Positions 5,650 to 8,117 of a stretch of 8,117 nt of DNA are shown in pieces. The stretch is from contig JAUVJM010000061.1 in assembly GCA_030596585.1 (NCBI GenBank), positions 1-8,117 on the forward strand. The letters are read 5' to 3'. This DNA is from a bacterium. GTDB taxonomy: Bacteria; NPL-UPA2; JAUVJM01. The translations under genes were made by a program, and so were the position numbers. How positions within the stretch are numbered: the stretch's first letter is position 1; every line of letters begins with the position of its first letter. A model generated the notes under the pieces. It worked only from the letters and a program-made list of their open reading frames with translations, was not told where the DNA came from and made no database searches.

Positions 5650-7002
5650 ATGTTCCAAAAAATCCTGATTGCCAACCGTGGTGAGATAGCCCTTAGAATA
5701 ATAAGAGCCTGCAAGGAAATGGGAATATCCACTGTGGCTGTGTATTCGGAAGCTGACAGGGATTCACTCCACGTCAGATACGCGGACGAGGATATCTGCA
5801 TCGGTCCGCCGCCAAGCGCGGACAGCTATCTGAATATTCCAAGCATCATCAGTGCAGGGGAAATAACGGACGTCGAGGCTATACACCCGGGCTATGGTTT
5901 TCTCGCCGAGAATGCCCACTTTGCCGAGGTGTGCGAATCGTGCCGGATAAAATTTATAGGCACACCGCCATCCGTCATGAAACTAATGGGAGACAAAATA
6001 CTGGCGAAGAAAAAAATGAAAGAAGCCGGTATTCCCGTAATACCCGGCAGTGACAGACCCGTGGACAGCCAGGAAGAAGCACTGAAAATCGCCCGCGAAA
6101 TCCAGTACCCGGTCATAATAAAGGCGGCGGCAGGTGGAGGGGGCAGGGGAATGAAAGTCGCCCACAACGACGTGCGCCTTGTAAACGCGTTTCTCGTGGC
6201 ACAGACGGAAGCAGAAGCCGCATTCGGAGATTCGCGTCTTTACATAGAGAAGTATCTGGAGCAGCCCCGTCACATTGAATTTCAGATACTTGCCGACGAG
6301 CACCGCAGCATTATCCATCTCGGGGAAAGAGACTGTACTATTCAGAGGAGACACCAGAAATTAATCGAGGAATCCCCGGCTCCGAATCTTGATGAGAGGC
6401 TAAGAAAAAAGATGGCAGAGGCAGCGCTGCGCGGCGCAAAAGCGGCAGATTATGTGGGAGCCGGAACGATTGAATTCCTCGTTGATAAGAAAGGCAGCTT
6501 TTACTTTATGGAGATGAATACGCGTTTGCAGGTTGAACACCCTGTTACCGAGGAAGTTACCTCAATAGATATTGTGAAAGAGCAAATCAGGATAGCCGCG
6601 GGAGAAAAACTCCGGCACCGCCAGCAAGACATTCGCCTGAAAGGCTCGTCTATCGAATGCAGAATCAACGCCGAGGATGTGGAGAACGGGTTCGCTCCGT
6701 GTGCGGGCAAAATAGAAACCCACAACGTTCCCGGAGGACCGGGAGTTAGGGTGGACACACACATCTATGCTGAATACAAGATTCCGCCATATTACGATTC
6801 GCTCATCGCCAAACTGATAGTAAGCGGGGAGAACAGGCAGGAAACAATTGCGCGGATGAGGCGCGCGCTTGAAGAATACGTTATAGAGGGGATTAAAACC
6901 ACAATCCCGCTCCACCGCCACATATTCAACAGCCGCCTCTTCGCGGACGGAGACCTGCACACGGGTTTTCTTGACGAACTTCTCGGAGGAGGGAAGAAAT
7001 AA
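5650..7002 (+). CDS. accC: Biotin carboxylase subunit of acetyl-CoA carboxylase
   Basis: A 450-aa ATP-grasp enzyme, one residue longer than the E. coli protein, which carboxylates AccB-bound biotin using ATP and bicarbonate. It begins MFQKILIANRGEIALRII, the standard N-terminus; an in-frame GTG at 5611 would only add residues encoded by the repeat hairpin. Residues known to matter in E. coli are present at the same or adjacent numbers: K116, K158, the Gly-rich loop AAAGGGGRGM (159-168), H208, K237 (RRHQKLIEESPAP), E275, E288 and N290-R292-Q294-V295-E296 (MEMNTRLQVEHP), and R338 (IECRINAED). The set appears intact and active. GGTG at 5641-5644 is a modest ribosome binding site. Separate accB and accC genes indicate a multisubunit acetyl-CoA carboxylase; accA and accD must lie elsewhere. 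The enzyme could serve other acyl-CoA carboxylases, but AccB of the acetyl-CoA type next door makes that less likely. Confidence 0.97.
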   Translation: MFQKILIANRGEIALRIIRACKEMGISTVAVYSEADRDSLHVRYADEDICIGPPPSADSYLNIPSIISAGEITDVEAIHPGYGFLAENAHFAEVCESCRIKFIGTPPSVMKLMGDKILAKKKMKEAGIPVIPGSDRPVDSQEEALKIAREIQYPVIIKAAAGGGGRGMKVAHNDVRLVNAFLVAQTEAEAAFGDSRLYIEKYLEQPRHIEFQILADEHRSIIHLGERDCTIQRRHQKLIEESPAPNLDERLRKKMAEAALRGAKAADYVGAGTIEFLVDKKGSFYFMEMNTRLQVEHPVTEEVTSIDIVKEQIRIAAGEKLRHRQQDIRLKGSSIECRINAEDVENGFAPCAGKIETHNVPGGPGVRVDTHIYAEYKIPPYYDSLIAKLIVSGENRQETIARMRRALEEYVIEGIKTTIPLHRHIFNSRLFADGDLHTGFLDELLGGGKK

Positions 7003-7006
7003 ACAC

Positions 7007-7012
7007 AGGAGG
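7007..7012 (+). promoter_or_regulatory. Strong ribosome binding site of the Asp23/Gls24 gene
   Basis: A perfect AGGAGG lies 4 nt before the ATG at 7017, in the 14-nt gap after accC. High translation relative to accC is expected. Confidence 0.8.
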
Positions 7013-7016
7013 CACA

Positions 7017-7418
7017 ATGAAACAGGAAGAAATTAAAGAAGAAAGCGGTTTGGGCACCATAAAAATCAACAACGAAGTCCTTGCCATAGTTGCCGCACGG
7101 ACCACAATCGAAACAAAAGGCGTGGCAGGCATGAGCGGGGGGATGGTGGAAGGCCTTGCGAAGGTACTTGGCAGGAAAAATCCCGAAAAGGGAATTAAGG
7201 TAGTCATCACTGAGGATGAAACAAATATTGAGATTTCGATACTGGTAGAGTACGGTGTGAGTATCCCTGACGTATGTTCGGAAATCCAGCGAAACGTTAA
7301 AAAGAAAATCGAGAATACGACCGGCAAAAGCGTAAAGGCTGTGGACATCAACGTTCACGGCATACATTTCCCGCCAGTTGAAGGAAAAGAGAAGGGAATA
7401 GAGGAGGAAACAAAATGA
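7017..7418 (+). CDS. Asp23/Gls24 family protein (YqhY-like)
   Basis: A 133-aa soluble protein of the Asp23 (DUF322) family. The core runs from about 12 to 118: GTIKINNEVLAIVAARTTIETKGVAGM, then the GGMVEGLAKVLG region, the strand KVVITEDETNIEISILVEYG, and VSIPDVCSEIQRNVKKKIENTTG leading to VKAVDINVHGIHF. The tail (119-133) is charged. Staphylococcal Asp23 is a membrane-associated alkaline-shock protein anchored by AmaP, while Bacillus YqhY, encoded directly after accC, affects acetyl-CoA carboxylase activity. Position directly after accC favours the YqhY-like view; the AmaP-like neighbour favours membrane anchoring. Both may hold. The stop overlaps the next start by ATGA, so the pair is co-translated. 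The biochemical function is not established for the family. Confidence 0.92.
   Translation: MKQEEIKEESGLGTIKINNEVLAIVAARTTIETKGVAGMSGGMVEGLAKVLGRKNPEKGIKVVITEDETNIEISILVEYGVSIPDVCSEIQRNVKKKIENTTGKSVKAVDINVHGIHFPPVEGKEKGIEEETK
7402..7407 (+). promoter_or_regulatory. Ribosome binding site of the AmaP-like gene
   Basis: AGGAGG ends 7 nt before the ATG at 7415 and lies inside the last codons of the Asp23-family gene, supporting the ATGA-overlap start. Confidence 0.8.
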
Positions 7419-7936
7419 AAGCTCTCGGCAGATTGTTAAACGTAGTTGCGACACTGATGCTTCTCATCGTCGGAGGAGCGCTCCTTGCCAGCAGTCTTGG
7501 ACTTGCGGACATATCGGGATACCTCTTCGGAAGAGAGCTCTTAACAGGTGCAGTCGGAACGGTAATGCTTATCATGGGCTTAGTAATAGTCCTTATAGCT
7601 GTTCAAAATGTGCGCCCGGAACAGACAATTTCTATACAGAGTCCCGACGGCGAGCTCAGAATAGCATTCAGCGCCATTGAAGAACTCCTCCGAAAAGCCT
7701 CACGTGGGATTCGGGGAGTGAGAGAACTCAAGCCCAAAGTCATCGCCACCAAGAGAGGACTTGAAGTCCGGAATCGTGCCTCGGTAGAGGCAGGCGTGAG
7801 CGTACCGGAGGTAACCGCGAGAATACAGGAGCTTTTCAGGTCGCAAATCAGAGAAGTTCTTGGAATAGAAGAAGTGGGAGCGATAAGAACCTACATTCAC
7901 AAGATTATTACCGACGAACCGGGTAAGGAAGAATAA
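7415..7936 (+). CDS. amaP: AmaP-like membrane anchor with Asp23-like C-terminal domain
   Basis: A 173-aa protein with two transmembrane helices near the N-terminus (about 6-28 and 43-63) and a soluble C-terminal domain (about 70-166). This is the layout of AmaP, which tethers Asp23 to the membrane in staphylococci. The end of its soluble domain resembles the Asp23-family neighbour: AGVSVPEVTARIQELFRSQI here against YGVSIPDVCSEIQRNVKKKI there, each followed by a strand ending in I-x-V/I-H. That suggests shared ancestry and a heteromeric complex at the membrane. Translation is coupled to the Asp23-family gene. The symbol is assigned by architecture and neighbourhood, so function in stress anchoring is inferred. 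Confidence 0.85.
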   Translation: MKALGRLLNVVATLMLLIVGGALLASSLGLADISGYLFGRELLTGAVGTVMLIMGLVIVLIAVQNVRPEQTISIQSPDGELRIAFSAIEELLRKASRGIRGVRELKPKVIATKRGLEVRNRASVEAGVSVPEVTARIQELFRSQIREVLGIEEVGAIRTYIHKIITDEPGKEE

Positions 7937-7939
7937 ATA

Positions 7940-8042
7940 TAAATATTCGGTGAACTGTGTAAACCTTTACTGTTCGAGCTTGTCGAGAACCCGTGTCGAG
8001 ACATCATCTTCTCGATGCGCTTTCGCTTACTCGAAGAATAAG
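7940..8042 (-). repeat. MITE-like element, copy 3, inverted relative to copy 2
   Basis: Positions 7941-7960 are identical to 4359-4378 (20 of 20; 21 if the preceding T is counted), 5 nt after the amaP stop. On the opposite strand, 8005-8036 is identical to 4409-4440 (32 of 32), and 7966-7990 equals 3121-3145. Read on the minus strand the order is left module, right module, terminal repeat, as in copy 2. Copy 3 has an extra TCTCGACACGGG-like segment (about 7991-8001), apparently a partial duplication, and lacks a recognisable second terminal repeat near 8042, so it looks truncated or divergent there. Confidence 0.85.
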
Positions 8043-8050
8043 TTGCGCAG

Positions 8051-8117
8051 ATGACCACTGACAAAACAATGCAGATTATCACAGAGGAATACCTCGACAG
8101 GAACATTGAATTTCTTA
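8051..8117 (+). CDS. Possible start of an unidentified gene, cut by the window edge
   Basis: An open frame begins at ATG 8051, with an in-frame TAA just upstream (8039-8041), and remains open for 22 codons to the edge: MTTDKTMQIITEEYLDRNIEFL. A second ATG lies at 8069. There is no clear Shine-Dalgarno site before either, and the upstream DNA is repeat element. The residues do not resemble the start of NusB, which follows this cluster in Bacillus. The fragment is too short to assign a family. It may also be a chance frame. Confidence 0.35.
   Translation, partial: MTTDKTMQIITEEYLDRNIEFL

Noticed and set aside
6792..7454. Long minus-strand frame of 220 codons across the end of accC, asp23 and the start of amaP
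   Set aside because: It is antisense to three well-supported genes, rich in Phe/Cys/Ser/His typical of shadow frames, and shows no recognisable domain.
4359..8042. Composite transposon bounded by copies 2 and 3
   Set aside because: The enclosed genes are conserved core genes in a normal order and there is no transposase. The elements look like independent short insertions.
7897..8106. Minus-strand frame of 69 codons over the right-hand repeat
   Set aside because: It consists largely of translated repeat element and its flanks, with no ribosome binding site or family resemblance.

Overview
This is a gene-dense bacterial window. Every recognisable gene is on the + strand, and base composition looks intermediate (roughly half G+C by eye). 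There are eight genes, seven with confident family assignments, plus the likely start of a further gene cut off by the right edge. No RNA gene, CRISPR array, prophage or transposase gene was seen. No gene-free stretch exceeds 300 bases; the longest is 188 nt (4339-4526).

Layout. (1) Positions 1-94 hold an inverted repeat and the leader of the first gene. (2) Positions 95-3144 hold two translationally coupled envelope genes: a WecA/TagO/MraY-family polyprenyl-phosphate sugar-1-phosphate transferase, and an O-antigen ligase/polymerase-type membrane protein with a C-terminal TPR domain. They overlap by GTGA and probably serve surface-polysaccharide synthesis. (3) Positions 3289-7936 hold an M24B (Xaa-Pro dipeptidase-like) peptidase, elongation factor P, biotin carboxyl carrier protein (accB), biotin carboxylase (accC), an Asp23/Gls24-family protein and an AmaP-like membrane anchor. 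This matches the conserved Bacillus/Clostridium order peptidase-efp-(...)-accB-accC-yqhY. ATGA overlaps at efp/accB and asp23/amaP and good Shine-Dalgarno sites suggest one or two transcription units. The biotin-carboxylation half of acetyl-CoA carboxylase (fatty-acid synthesis) is complete here; the carboxyltransferase genes accA and accD are not in the window.

The most unusual aspect is repeat content. Almost every gap longer than 100 nt is filled by short palindromic, MITE/REP-like elements of several different families: 1-64, 3121-3186, 3190-3245, 4359-4491, 5535-5627 and 7940-8042. One palindrome sits in frame inside the O-antigen ligase gene (1840-1866). Another copy supplies that gene's last codons and its stop. 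Two copies of a third element are inverted relative to each other, 3.6 kb apart, each starting just after a stop codon.

Organism. An O-antigen-ligase-like protein beside a Firmicutes-like acc-asp23-amaP cluster, with heavy interspersed palindromic repeats, resembles genomes of uncultivated lineages (for example Omnitrophota-like bacteria) as much as it does a classical Firmicute. This is inference and the phylum cannot be fixed from the window. I found no convincing new multi-gene system. The best leads are the repeats invading coding sequence and operon junctions, and the Asp23/AmaP pair coupled to acetyl-CoA carboxylase genes.
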